Source: Bacteroidota bacterium
GTDB lineage: Bacteria; Bacteroidota; Bacteroidia; UKL13-3
Reading direction: 5' to 3'
Assembly (NCBI GenBank): GCA_030680835.1
Contig: JAUXUD010000025.1
Coordinates: forward strand, 1-33,716
Length of the DNA stretch: 33,716 bases
This document shows, one piece after another, positions 16,228 to 23,692 of this stretch (position 1 is the stretch's first letter; every line of letters begins with the position of its first letter). A model generated the notes under the pieces. The model worked only from the letters and a program-made list of their open reading frames with translations. It did not search any database and was not told where the DNA came from. A program made the translations under genes and the position numbers.

Positions 16228-17142
16228 TTATTCAATAATAAACATCCTGCCTTCTTCGGCAATTTCGGTGTTTTCAAATTCGGTTTTGGCTTCATCCAGA
16301 AGTGGCTGCAGATCGTCGTAACGCGAAGAGAAATGACCAATGATTAAGTTATTGACATTCGCTTTTTTTGCGATCATTCCTGCCTGTTTGGCGGTAGAAT
16401 GCATGGTTTGTTCGGCCCGTTCCAGCTTATCGTGCATAAAGGTAGCTTCATGGTATAAATAATCTACTCCTTCAATGGCAGGTATCAAACGTTCGTCATA
16501 AGCCGTATCTGAGCAGTAGGCATAGTTTAAAGGCTGGCCTGAAGGGAAAGTAAGTTCTTCATTGGGAGTAACTTTTCCTTCTGGTGAAATATAATCTTTA
16601 CCCATTTTTATGTTGTTAAAATGGGTAAATGGAATTTTTAATTTTAGGCAAGCTTCGGCATTGAGCTTTTTTAAAATACTTCGTTCCTCAAACAGAAAAC
16701 CAACAGTAGGAATGCGGTGATATAATGGAAATGTTTTTACTTTATAATATAAATTTTCAAAAATAGTAATTGACTGTGTTGTATCCAGTTCGTGATAATG
16801 CAACGGAAAATTAAAATCCATTTCGGAATGTTTAAAGAAAACAGCTAGTATTTCAAACAATTCTTTAGGGCCATATATATGCAGGGGATGCTCGTGCCGC
16901 ATCAGGTTCATGGAAAGCAAAAGACCGGGTAAACCCAATATATGATCGCCATGCACATGCGTAATAAAAATCTGGGATATTTTTGATTTTTTTATCTTGA
17001 ATTTTTGCAACTGCATTTGCGTACCTTCTCCACAATCGATTAAAACATGGTGGTCGCATATACTTACATATTGTCCGCTTGGATGCCTGTTGGGACCCGG
17101 AGATGCAGAACTGTTTCCTAAAATAGTTACTTCAAACGACAT
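16228..17142 (-). CDS. rnz: Ribonuclease Z
   Basis: A zinc-dependent endonuclease that trims the 3' end of tRNA precursors, 304 residues, the normal length for the short form. It has the metallo-beta-lactamase fold. The main zinc motif is THVHGDH (His62, His64, Asp66, His67), further ligands are in CSDTAYDE and in the C-terminal IIGHFSSRY, and the N-terminal opening LGNSSASPGPNRHPSGQ is typical. The gene is 5 bp downstream of the STAS gene on the same strand, an arrangement that I recall from other Bacteroidota. Confidence 0.96.
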   Translation of the reverse strand: MSFEVTILGNSSASPGPNRHPSGQYVSICDHHVLIDCGEGTQMQLQKFKIKKSKISQIFITHVHGDHILGLPGLLLSMNLMRHEHPLHIYGPKELFEILAVFFKHSEMDFNFPLHYHELDTTQSITIFENLYYKVKTFPLYHRIPTVGFLFEERSILKKLNAEACLKLKIPFTHFNNIKMGKDYISPEGKVTPNEELTFPSGQPLNYAYCSDTAYDERLIPAIEGVDYLYHEATFMHDKLERAEQTMHSTAKQAGMIAKKANVNNLIIGHFSSRYDDLQPLLDEAKTEFENTEIAEEGRMFIIE

Positions 17143-17147
17143 TACCC

Positions 17148-17519
17148 TTATTCTTCCTCACTATCACTAATCAGTTTTTCGAGTTGATCCATAAAAACAT
17201 AATCAATCGCTTCGGTATCGCTCGGAACAAAAATAATTTCTGCCTTGTCAAATAATCGCGTAAACTGGCCATGCGGATTGCTGATAATTAACAAGCCTCC
17301 CTGCTGGTTCAGGTATATTCCCAAAGTTATTAATTCCCTTACCGCTGCGGCATTACATTCCAAAACGGTTTCAAAGTTTAAGATCAGGTATTTACAAGCC
17401 TCTTTTTCCAGCACTTGCTTCACCATAGCCGTTAATTCTTCAGCCTGGTTTTGATCCAGGCTTTTTAGATTGGTTTTAAGTAAGGTATAATGTTCGGTTT
17501 TATCGAGTGAAAAATTCAT
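17148..17519 (-). CDS. STAS-domain protein (anti-sigma-factor antagonist-like)
   Basis: A 123-residue single STAS domain. The core strand and loop KYLILNFETVLECNAAAVRELI (about 43-64) corresponds to the phosphorylatable region of SpoIIAA-like antagonists. The usual Ser is replaced here by Cys or Asn (LECNAAA), so control by phosphorylation is doubtful. It has no membrane segment. It is 5 bp upstream of RNase Z and probably shares its transcript, and is divergent from the SDR gene with 38 bp between them. No partner kinase or anti-sigma factor is nearby. Confidence 0.8.
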   Translation of the reverse strand: MNFSLDKTEHYTLLKTNLKSLDQNQAEELTAMVKQVLEKEACKYLILNFETVLECNAAAVRELITLGIYLNQQGGLLIISNPHGQFTRLFDKAEIIFVPSDTEAIDYVFMDQLEKLISDSEEE

Positions 17520-17557
17520 CTTTGTTGCTTTAACTTGGTTTTCGAAAATATAAAAAA

Positions 17558-18322
17558 ATGACTAATAAAATTGCATTTATTACAGGAGCTACATCAGGCA
17601 TTGGTGAAGCCACTGCCCACAAGTTGGCTCAAAACGGATATAATCTCGTCCTAAGTGGCCGTAGAATGGAGCGTTTACAGACATTAAAGGAGCTTTTAGA
17701 ATCAAGCTATCCGATTCAAACCTGCATAGCCGCTTTTGATGTGAGGGACCGAAAATCTGTTGAACAGGGGATTTTGGGAATTCCCGAAGATTACAAAAAT
17801 ATTACGGTATTGGTAAATAATGCCGGTTTGGCCAGCGGACTTTCAACCCTCGACAACGGGAATATGGATGACTGGGAGCTGATGATTGATACCAATGTGA
17901 AAGGCTTGTTATACGTGAGTCGGTTTATTATTCCGGGTATGGTTGAACGCAAAACGGGTCATATAGTAAATATAAGCAGCATAGCAGGCAAAGAAGTATA
18001 TGCCAATGGTAATGTATACTGTGCCACCAAATTTGCCGTGGATGCATTAAATAAAGGCATGCGTATTGAACTTTCACAATACCCGATTCGGGTGACTGGA
18101 ATTTACCCTGGAGCAGTAGAAACAGAATTTTCCATTGTGCGTTTTAAGGGGGATGAAGAAAAGGCCAAAAAAGTTTATGAAGGATTTGAAAGTCTGTTGG
18201 CAGAAGATATTGCGGATGCCATTTATTACGCAATTTCAAGACCGGCACATGTTAATATTAATGAAATGATTGTGATGCCCACGGCGCAGCCAGTGCCGGG
18301 GATTATTCATAGAAGAGGGTAG
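17558..18322 (+). CDS. SDR-family NAD(P)-dependent oxidoreductase (YdfG-like)
   Basis: A 254-residue classical short-chain dehydrogenase. The cofactor-binding motif TGATSGIG lies at 10-17, NNAG near 89-92, the catalytic Ser in NISSIAG, and Tyr and Lys in YCATK. SGRRMERL after strand 2, with its arginines, favours NADP. The C-terminal part with VETEFSIVRFKGD resembles YdfG-like enzymes, which reduce 3-hydroxy acids or serine-type substrates. The substrate is not known here. It stands alone, with a repeat-filled region downstream. Confidence 0.93.
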   Translation: MTNKIAFITGATSGIGEATAHKLAQNGYNLVLSGRRMERLQTLKELLESSYPIQTCIAAFDVRDRKSVEQGILGIPEDYKNITVLVNNAGLASGLSTLDNGNMDDWELMIDTNVKGLLYVSRFIIPGMVERKTGHIVNISSIAGKEVYANGNVYCATKFAVDALNKGMRIELSQYPIRVTGIYPGAVETEFSIVRFKGDEEKAKKVYEGFESLLAEDIADAIYYAISRPAHVNINEMIVMPTAQPVPGIIHRRG

Positions 18323-18377
18323 GAGTGTATGAGGGTAGGAAGGGAAGAGGGGGAGAGGGATGGAATGGGGAAAATGG

Positions 18378-18400
18378 GTAGGGGCGGCCTGCGTCCGCCC
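18378..18400 (+). repeat. GTAG-headed palindrome (REP-like)
   Basis: GTAG at 18378-18381 followed by GGGCGGCC / GTCCGCCC (one mismatch) around TGC. It matches the element at 16181 in its head and outer stem, while the inner bases differ but mostly remain paired. Confidence 0.55.
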
Positions 18401-18429
18401 TGTTTGGTGTTACGCAATTTTTGGCATAT

Positions 18430-18492
18430 ACAATGTACGATGTACGATGTACAATGTACAATGTACAATGTACAATGTACGATGTACGATGT
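18430..18492. repeat. Tandem heptamer array, 9 x ACRATGT
   Basis: Nine 7-bp units, of which five are ACAATGT and four are ACGATGT. Length and copy number equal the array at 15040-15102. It lies between the SDR gene and the LVIVD operon, beside the REP-like palindrome. The 235-bp gap around it holds no credible gene; an 80-codon frame crossing it is low-complexity. Confidence 0.9.
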
Positions 18493-18534
18493 GGGAATTG
18501 AATTTATTGAGAATATATTAATAAAACTTTCGAT

Positions 18535-18542
18535 TACATTCG
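18535..18542 (+). promoter_or_regulatory. Bacteroidota -7 promoter box (TACATTCG)
   Basis: A TAnnTTCG variant 15 nt before ATG 18558, with TTG at 18507-18509 (25-bp gap, slightly long) as a possible -33 element. It would serve the three-gene LVIVD operon. Confidence 0.35.
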
Positions 18543-18557
18543 CTTGGCGAATTGATT

Positions 18558-19076
18558 ATGAAACAGTTTAATAAATATGTATTTATTTTAAGGGGAATTG
18601 TTATTTTTTCTATGGTTTTTATGTTTATGGGTTGCCCCAGACCAAAAACGGAGACAGCATATAAACCTTTATTTATGAAACGCAGTGAGCTTGAAAAATC
18701 AATCCGGTTTGAGGCGGCTGCGGAATTAAATAATCCGGCTAAAATTTATTATAAAGACAAATTAATTTTTATCAGCGAAAGCTATAAGGGAATCCATATC
18801 ATAAATAATGCAGATCCGAAAAACCCTGTTAAAATGGGCTTTATCAGGATTGTGGGCTGCTTGGATATGGCTATAAAAGGCAGCACCATTTATGTTGACA
18901 ATGCAACCGACCTGGTAGCGATTGAAGCCGATGACCCATTGAAACCTTTCGTTTCCAAACGTATTGTGGATGCTTTTCCTGAACCTTTTCCGCCCGATCA
19001 GTTAATGATTCCGGTTCAATACAATAAAGAAAACCGTGCCCCGGATCTGGTGTTAGTAGATTGGATAAAAAAATAA
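18558..19076 (+). CDS. LVIVD-repeat lipoprotein, short N-terminal type
   Basis: A 172-residue predicted lipoprotein from ATG 18558. A hydrophobic signal segment ends in a lipobox at FMFMGC. The mature part holds two short beta-propeller-like repeats of the LVIVD type (LIFISESYKGIHIINNADPKNP and IYVDNATDLVAIEADDPLKP). In Bacteroidota proteins that I recall, these repeats form the first part of a single protein of about 430 residues, whose second part resembles the next gene. Here they are two coupled genes. The stop overlaps the next start as TAATG. The function of the family is unknown; surface or periplasmic location is likely. Confidence 0.75.
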   Translation: MKQFNKYVFILRGIVIFSMVFMFMGCPRPKTETAYKPLFMKRSELEKSIRFEAAAELNNPAKIYYKDKLIFISESYKGIHIINNADPKNPVKMGFIRIVGCLDMAIKGSTIYVDNATDLVAIEADDPLKPFVSKRIVDAFPEPFPPDQLMIPVQYNKENRAPDLVLVDWIKK

Positions 19077-19834
19077 TGAACGCCATGCAAAAATTATTTT
19101 ATGTATTGATATGTATTGCCGGTATTTGTTCATGTGCAAAACAATCACCTACACTTAACAACAATGTAAACACAGGTACTGCAGGAAGCATTGCCCGTTT
19201 TGCAGTTGTGGGCAATACCTTGTATACGGTTTCGCTAACCCATCTCAATATTTTTGATGTATCCGATAAAAACAATCCTGTTTTGGCGGGTTCTGCCAAC
19301 CTGGGTTTTAATATTGAAACCATCTTCCCCCGAGATGACTCTACCCTTTTTGTGGGTTCCTCAAATGGCATGTATATTTTTGATATTAAAGACCGCTTGT
19401 TGCCAAATCAAAAAAGCCTGTATATGCATTTTACTGCCTGTGATCCGGTTGTAGCGAACCAAACACATGCTTTTATAACCTTGAGCAGTAACATAAGCAG
19501 ACGCCGTTGTTTCAGAAGTGTTAACCAACTTGAGGTAATTGATATTTCAAATTTAGCAGAGCCTCAGGTAATAAAAACAATACCCATGGCACAGCCACAA
19601 GGACTTGCCCTGCACAACAACAGTCTTTTTGTTTGCGATAATGGCTTAAAATGGTTTGATATTACCAACCCGGCAAATCCACTTATCAAGAAAAATTATA
19701 TCAGCATACAGCCCAATGATATACTTACGGTTGATTCTGTTTTAATTGCAATTGGCGACAATGGTTTGTCACAATATCAGATAAGCAATGATAGTCTGGT
19801 TCTTTTGAGTGTAATACCCCTTATAAAAAAATAA
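19076..19834 (+). CDS. LVIVD-repeat lipoprotein, C-terminal type
   Basis: A 252-residue predicted lipoprotein. The start is ATG 19076, which overlaps the preceding stop codon (TAATG). The signal peptide ends in a lipobox at AGICSC. The mature protein has several beta-propeller-like repeats, each with a V/I-D-I/V-S/T-N-P core: LNIFDVSDKNNPV, MYIFDIKD, LEVIDISNLAEPQ and LKWFDITNPANP. It resembles the second half of longer LVIVD proteins, with the characteristic GIETIFP/CDPVV-type segments. It probably forms a complex with the first protein. It is followed after 9 bp by a putative outer-membrane protein. Confidence 0.78.
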   Translation: MNAMQKLFYVLICIAGICSCAKQSPTLNNNVNTGTAGSIARFAVVGNTLYTVSLTHLNIFDVSDKNNPVLAGSANLGFNIETIFPRDDSTLFVGSSNGMYIFDIKDRLLPNQKSLYMHFTACDPVVANQTHAFITLSSNISRRRCFRSVNQLEVIDISNLAEPQVIKTIPMAQPQGLALHNNSLFVCDNGLKWFDITNPANPLIKKNYISIQPNDILTVDSVLIAIGDNGLSQYQISNDSLVLLSVIPLIKK

Positions 19835-19843
19835 ATCCTTAAC

Positions 19844-20539
19844 ATGAAACTATTTTCCCTCTTTGTATGCTCCTTGTTATTGTGTTTAAACGCAAGGGCA
19901 CAAAAGGCGGATTCGAATTATAGTTTTTCAATACGAATTTGTCCGCAGTATTTGTTGATTAATGGCTTTCGGGCCGATTTTGAAAAATCTTTTAAACATA
20001 CGCTGGGTGTTTATATTGCCGGCCAGTATTATAGTGGCTTAACCAATAAGAGTGGGGGAAGAAACAGTCGATTGCCAAATATCGACCAGTCAAATGATGA
20101 TATGCGCAATAATGATCAACTTGATGGATATGGCTTAAATGCAGGAGCCAGAGTATATCTGAACCGTTTAAGCCGGCTGGTTGATCATGATGAAGAACTT
20201 ATTTTTTTTACCGGAGCTGATGTGATGTACCAGAAAATAAATGTACAATTTAACGATTATGATTATTATCCGTTTTATCAAAATGGTTTGCAATATTATA
20301 GCTATGATATTTTTGAAAAACACGAAACGATAGAACAGAAAGGAATTAATTCCTTTCTGGGTTTTCAGAAACGGGAAGGCCGCTATCATTTTGAAGTGCT
20401 ATTAGGAATGGCATACAGAGATGCCACGATACCACCCGACCTTGAAAAATTTCGCAACTACAAAAGACATTCCTGGGACTATGGCTATAGCCAGTTTGGA
20501 GCCTATTGTTTAATGTCGTTCGGGATGTTTCTATTTTAG
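19844..20539 (+). CDS. Predicted outer-membrane beta-barrel protein
   Basis: A 231-residue exported protein with a signal peptide ending at NARAQ, third gene of the LVIVD operon. The mature part is rich in Tyr, Phe and Asn with alternating polar and hydrophobic strands (HTLGVYIAGQYYSGL, EELIFFTGADVMYQKINVQF, YHFEVLLGMAYRD) and ends in Phe, all usual for a small outer-membrane barrel. I do not recognise a specific family. The operon layout suggests that it works with the two lipoproteins at the outer membrane. Confidence 0.7.
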   Translation: MKLFSLFVCSLLLCLNARAQKADSNYSFSIRICPQYLLINGFRADFEKSFKHTLGVYIAGQYYSGLTNKSGGRNSRLPNIDQSNDDMRNNDQLDGYGLNAGARVYLNRLSRLVDHDEELIFFTGADVMYQKINVQFNDYDYYPFYQNGLQYYSYDIFEKHETIEQKGINSFLGFQKREGRYHFEVLLGMAYRDATIPPDLEKFRNYKRHSWDYGYSQFGAYCLMSFGMFLF

Positions 20540-20545
20540 TTATTC

Positions 20546-20738
20546 TCCTCTTTCTCGCTGTGTTTTTCCTCTGCATTTATCCTCTGTGGTAAAATTCAAT
20601 TTTTAATACGAGGTATAATATCCCTGAATAGGAAAAGTTTAAATGGTTTCTCTTACCATGCTTTTGTTATAACTGAAATATCACATTTTTACCACAGAGA
20701 AACAACAGGAGTTAATAACACTGAGTTACACAGAGAAG
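20546..20738. repeat. Large imperfect inverted repeat filling a convergent gap
   Basis: A perfect 13-bp pair, CTCTGTGGTAAAA at 20582-20594 and its complement at 20687-20699, forms the core of longer similar arms (CTTTCTCGCTGTG... and ...ACACAGAGAAG). The arms reach almost to the stop codons of both flanking genes. It may form the shared transcript end, or it may be a dispersed repeat of the CCACAGAG type. Confidence 0.55.
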
Positions 20739-20740
20739 AA

Positions 20741-21827
20741 CTAATGCTGCGAATTCTCCATCAAATAAGCTTTGATAAATTCATCGAGATCACCATCCAT
20801 TACTTTTTGGATATCGGAGGTTTCTACACCGGTTCGCAGGTCTTTAATTAGTTTGTAAGGCTGGAATACATAATTTCGAATCTGGCTGCCCCATTCAATG
20901 CGTTTTTTGCCGGCTTCAATCAGGCTTTTTGCTTCGTTTTGTTTGCGTAATTCCAACTCATACAACTGCGAGCGCAACAACTGGTAAGCCCTTTCCTTAT
21001 TGGCAGATTGAGAGCGATCAACCTGGCAAACAATTACGATGCCCGATGGCTTATGCGTTAGCTGTACTTTGGTTTCAACCTTGTTTACATTTTGGCCACC
21101 CGCGCCACCCGAACGCGAGGTTTGAATTTCGATATCTGCATCTTTAATATCAATTACAATGCTGTCATCAACCAATGGATAACAATATACCGATGCAAAC
21201 GAAGTATGCCTTCGTGCTGCACTGTCGAAAGGAGAAATTCTTACCAAACGGTGTACGCCGTTTTCACCTTTCAAAAAGCCATATGCAAAATCTCCGTCAA
21301 TTTCTATGGAGCATGATTTGATGCCGGCACCATCGCCCGGGGTTTCATCAACCAATGTAGTTTTCATTCCATGTTTTTCGGCATACATCAGGTACATGCG
21401 CATCAGCATTTCGGCCCAATCCTGACTTTCAGTTCCACCTGCACCCGAATTGATATTGAGTACACAATTCATCTGGTCCTCCTCATGGCTCAGCATGTTT
21501 TTGAATTCCAGTTCTTCAACTACTTTCAAGGCATTTCTATAGGCACTTTCTACCTCTTCTTCGCTGCCTTCTCCTGCCTGGTAAAATTCGTATAAAACAG
21601 ATAAATCCTCAACGGTATTGTTGATTTTTGCAAAACCTTCTGTCCATATTTTTTTGAGCCGGATGGTTTTTAGTAATTTTTCAGCTTCTTTGGGATTGTC
21701 CCAAAAATTGGGTGCCAAAGTCTTGGCTTCTTCGTCTTTTATAAGTAACAGTTTTGTCCCGATGTCAAAGATACCTCCTCAGGTCTTCAACCCTTAACTT
21801 CAAATCTTTCAGTTGTTCGTTTGTCAT
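20741..21827 (-). CDS. prfB: Peptide chain release factor 2 (programmed +1 frameshift)
   Basis: RF2 recognises UGA and UAA stop codons and releases the finished protein at the ribosome. It is made here from two reading frames. Codons 1-20 run from ATG 21827 to a TGA at 21767-21765, and after a +1 shift the frame continues from GAC at 21766, for a total of about 361 residues, the normal RF2 length. The shift site reads AGG AGG TAT CTT TGA C, the classic arrangement of a Shine-Dalgarno-like AGGAGG, a 3-nt spacer, slippery CTT and stop TGA followed by C. The peptide release motif GGQ is in [11 protein letters not shown], and the stop-recognition tripeptide SPF is in RISPFDS. An annotation that begins at 21718 would miss the N-terminal part. 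Confidence 0.95.
21764..21779 (-). promoter_or_regulatory. RF2 autoregulatory frameshift site
   Basis: On the minus strand this reads AGGAGG (21779-21774), TAT (21773-21771), CTT (21770-21768), TGA (21767-21765) and then C. Low RF2 slows termination at the TGA and favours the +1 shift, which restores RF2. This is the known mechanism for prfB. Confidence 0.93.
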
Positions 21828-21852
21828 AATGCGGGCGAATATAGTAAATTTG
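21820..21852 (+). promoter_or_regulatory. Bacteroidota promoter for the XRE regulator
   Basis: TTTG at 21820-21823, a 21-bp gap, then TAAATTTG at 21845-21852. Both boxes match the consensus. The start of transcription would be near 21858, about 55 nt before the ATG. It overlaps the divergent prfB start region. Confidence 0.55.
21836..21843 (-). promoter_or_regulatory. Possible -7 box for prfB (TATATTCG)
   Basis: A TAnnTTCG variant on the minus strand, 8 nt before the prfB ATG at 21827. No good -33 box lies at the normal distance, so it is a weak call. Confidence 0.3.
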
Positions 21853-21912
21853 CAAAGTTTCTTTTGGTTTAATAAATATAATTCTCTGCCATCATTTAAA
21901 TAAATACATTTG

Positions 21913-22293
21913 ATGAAACCAACAGTTTACGATACAAAAGTAGGAATTACAATTCATGCAATTCGAAAGTTAAGAGGTATTAAACAATACGTATTATCTA
22001 ATGCGCTTCATATTGATCAAAGTACAATTAGCCGCATTGAGAATGGCGAAACTGCTGTTACGGCAGGACAATTATACATTGCTGCTAAAGTAATGGGAAC
22101 AACTACATTTCAAATTCTTGCTATTGTTAAAGCGGAATTAAATATGATGGAATCTAATAAATTAACATCTTTATCAGAATTGATTTTGAACTTTGTTAAT
22201 TTATACAAAAATCCGGGGGTGGGGGGGCAAAAAAATTTCGCTGAAATGGAATTCGAAAATGTCATCAAATTGTTTTTAAAGCAGCAGGCTTAA
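21913..22293 (+). CDS. XRE-family transcriptional regulator
   Basis: A 126-residue DNA-binding protein. The helix-turn-helix of the XRE/Cro-CI type occupies about residues 8-65, with RGIKQYVLSNALHIDQSTIS as the recognition unit and IENGETAVTAGQL after it. The C-terminal part (about 75-126) is helical with no known effector domain. ATG 21913 is preferred to TTG 21910. Codons 101-107 pass through a G5-T-G7-C-A7 run (22215-22235), so a slipped base would change its C-terminus. It opens the AT-rich block that also holds two T9SS cargo genes, and may regulate them; this is inference. Confidence 0.85.
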   Translation: MKPTVYDTKVGITIHAIRKLRGIKQYVLSNALHIDQSTISRIENGETAVTAGQLYIAAKVMGTTTFQILAIVKAELNMMESNKLTSLSELILNFVNLYKNPGVGGQKNFAEMEFENVIKLFLKQQA

Positions 22294-22309
22294 CAAAAAC
22301 ATTTTAGAA

Positions 22310-22327
22310 ATATGCATATGTGCATAT
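22310..22327. promoter_or_regulatory. 18-bp palindrome, possible operator
   Basis: ATATGCA and TGCATAT are perfect 7-bp arms around TATG. It lies 16 bp after the XRE gene and 80 bp before the first cargo gene. XRE regulators often bind such sites, but no second copy is evident, so the assignment is speculative. A hairpin at the end of the XRE transcript is the alternative. Confidence 0.25.
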
Positions 22328-22406
22328 TAATTTTCTTGTCTCTTATAAATCTGTTTTTTTAGTTTGAATTGTAAAATAATTACCCTACAAACTTAAATTT
22401 ATCAAC

Positions 22407-22766
22407 ATGAAACAGTTAAAAAAATTACAAGACTATGTTACAAAATTTATTTCTTTAAATCTTTTTCTCCTTGCTGTAACATTAACCGGCTTTATTGCAA
22501 ATTCGAATGCACAGTCTAATCCTTGTGGCTGTACTCCAGTTTCAACAGTAAAATGGCTAATTCTCGTTACTGAATGTCCCCCTCCACCTTGTGCTCCAGC
22601 ATTTGATGATACAGAATGTGGATATACAGATCCTAATGGAAATTGGGTAGCATGTTCTATACAAAGTAGTGTTATAATAGAATACCTTGAAGTAACTTGT
22701 GGAAGCAATACAGCTATCATGTTTAGAAGTGCAAGATTTTCCGGAAGTAAATACGCTTCACCATAA
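22407..22766 (+). CDS. N-terminal part of an interrupted secreted T9SS cargo protein
   Basis: A 119-residue frame with a signal peptide (basic MKQLKK, hydrophobic FISLNLFLLAVTLTGFIA, cleavage near NAQS). The mature part is rich in Cys and Pro (PCGC, ECPPPPC, TECGY), as in secreted proteins held by disulfides. It ends at TAA 22764-22766. The same frame continues past this stop, without another, into the next entry, which carries the T9SS sorting domain. The two together would make one protein of about 364 codons. A nonsense mutation, a base-calling error or stop-codon readthrough could each explain it. Confidence 0.6.
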   Translation: MKQLKKLQDYVTKFISLNLFLLAVTLTGFIANSNAQSNPCGCTPVSTVKWLILVTECPPPPCAPAFDDTECGYTDPNGNWVACSIQSSVIIEYLEVTCGSNTAIMFRSARFSGSKYASP

Positions 22767-22811
22767 GGTTATACTAACCAGGCAGCCGATTATTTACGTG
22801 CTCAACAAAAA

Positions 22812-23501
22812 GTGCTTCAATCGGTAGGAGGTGGAAGTAATTTGAGTTTTGTTTACCCGACAGGTTGCCAAACAATTGCTGAAGTGGTTTATCCTGATCC
22901 ATCACCGTGTTATTGGTTCGTACCTGAAGGACCTAATCAAGGGCAAATATCTTCAATGATAAATTTTGGTAATCCTTCACCCGTTCTTGAATTACTGCCT
23001 TGTGAAGGTCAGAATTGTTGCCAACTTGATTACACATATAGCCCAACAACGGGTAGATATACACTTGTTAATTTTAATCCAATTCAGGTTTGTCCAGGCC
23101 CGCCTCCTACTATTATCACTAAAGACATTACATGTTTAGATATAAATGGCAACCCGGTTACTTACACTGGTACAGTTACATTTCCTCATGGTTGTGAGTC
23201 TTATTGTAGTTCCGCCTTGAATACTTTGTTTAAAACATCTGATATAAAAGAATTTAAACCCTTGCCAGATTTTATTGATTTTAAACTATTTCCTGTCCCT
23301 GCTCATGATTTTATTACATTTTCTACAACCAAATACATTAGCAAACTTGAAATTTATGATGTTTCAGGCAAAAAAATTATACAACAGTCAATATTTGATA
23401 GCAATAATATTGACATCACTAATCTTGCCGAAGGTGTACATTTTATAAGAATATATTTTAACGATACTTCTGTACGCAGTGTCAAAATTTTGAAACATTA
23501 A
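22812..23501 (+). CDS. C-terminal part of the interrupted T9SS cargo protein, with type A sorting domain
   Basis: A 229-residue frame from GTG 22812, in the same frame as the preceding entry and open back to its TAA at 22766. It lacks a signal peptide, so it cannot be exported alone. Cys-rich sequence (PCEGQNCCQLDY, HGCESYC) continues the style of the first half. The last 75 residues, from about DFKLFPVPAHDFI through LEIYDVSGKKI to VRSVKILKH, are a T9SS type A C-terminal sorting domain, which directs cargo through the outer membrane and is then removed. The GTG start is likely an artefact of splitting. Confidence 0.6.
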   Translation: MLQSVGGGSNLSFVYPTGCQTIAEVVYPDPSPCYWFVPEGPNQGQISSMINFGNPSPVLELLPCEGQNCCQLDYTYSPTTGRYTLVNFNPIQVCPGPPPTIITKDITCLDINGNPVTYTGTVTFPHGCESYCSSALNTLFKTSDIKEFKPLPDFIDFKLFPVPAHDFITFSTTKYISKLEIYDVSGKKIIQQSIFDSNNIDITNLAEGVHFIRIYFNDTSVRSVKILKH

Positions 23502-23527
23502 ATTTTACATTTATAATAAATATTTGT

Positions 23528-23570
23528 AAACGCCATAAATAGGATTAAATTATATTTATGGCGTTTATTT
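23528..23570 (+). terminator. Stem-loop terminator after the interrupted cargo gene
   Basis: A perfect 14-bp stem, AAACGCCATAAATA at 23528-23541 and its complement at 23553-23566, with an 11-nt loop and a short T-rich tail (ATTTTG). It lies 26 nt after the stop codon. Confidence 0.75.
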
Positions 23571-23692
23571 TGAAATTAAATAATGAACAAAAATTAAATA
23601 GTTTAAATGTGCTTTTTTTATTGTTTTTTTATACTTATTTTTCAACACCAAAAGGGAGGGATAGTTAATCCTTCTTTATTGATTTAGTTTAT

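Noticed and set aside
18329-18571. 80-codon open frame after the SDR gene
   Set aside because: It runs through Gly/Arg-rich low complexity, the REP-like palindrome and the heptamer array; the composition is not protein-like.
20741-21718. prfB starting at a TTG at 21718
   Set aside because: This would omit the N-terminal part of RF2. The upstream 20 codons and a complete +1 shift site give a full-length protein.
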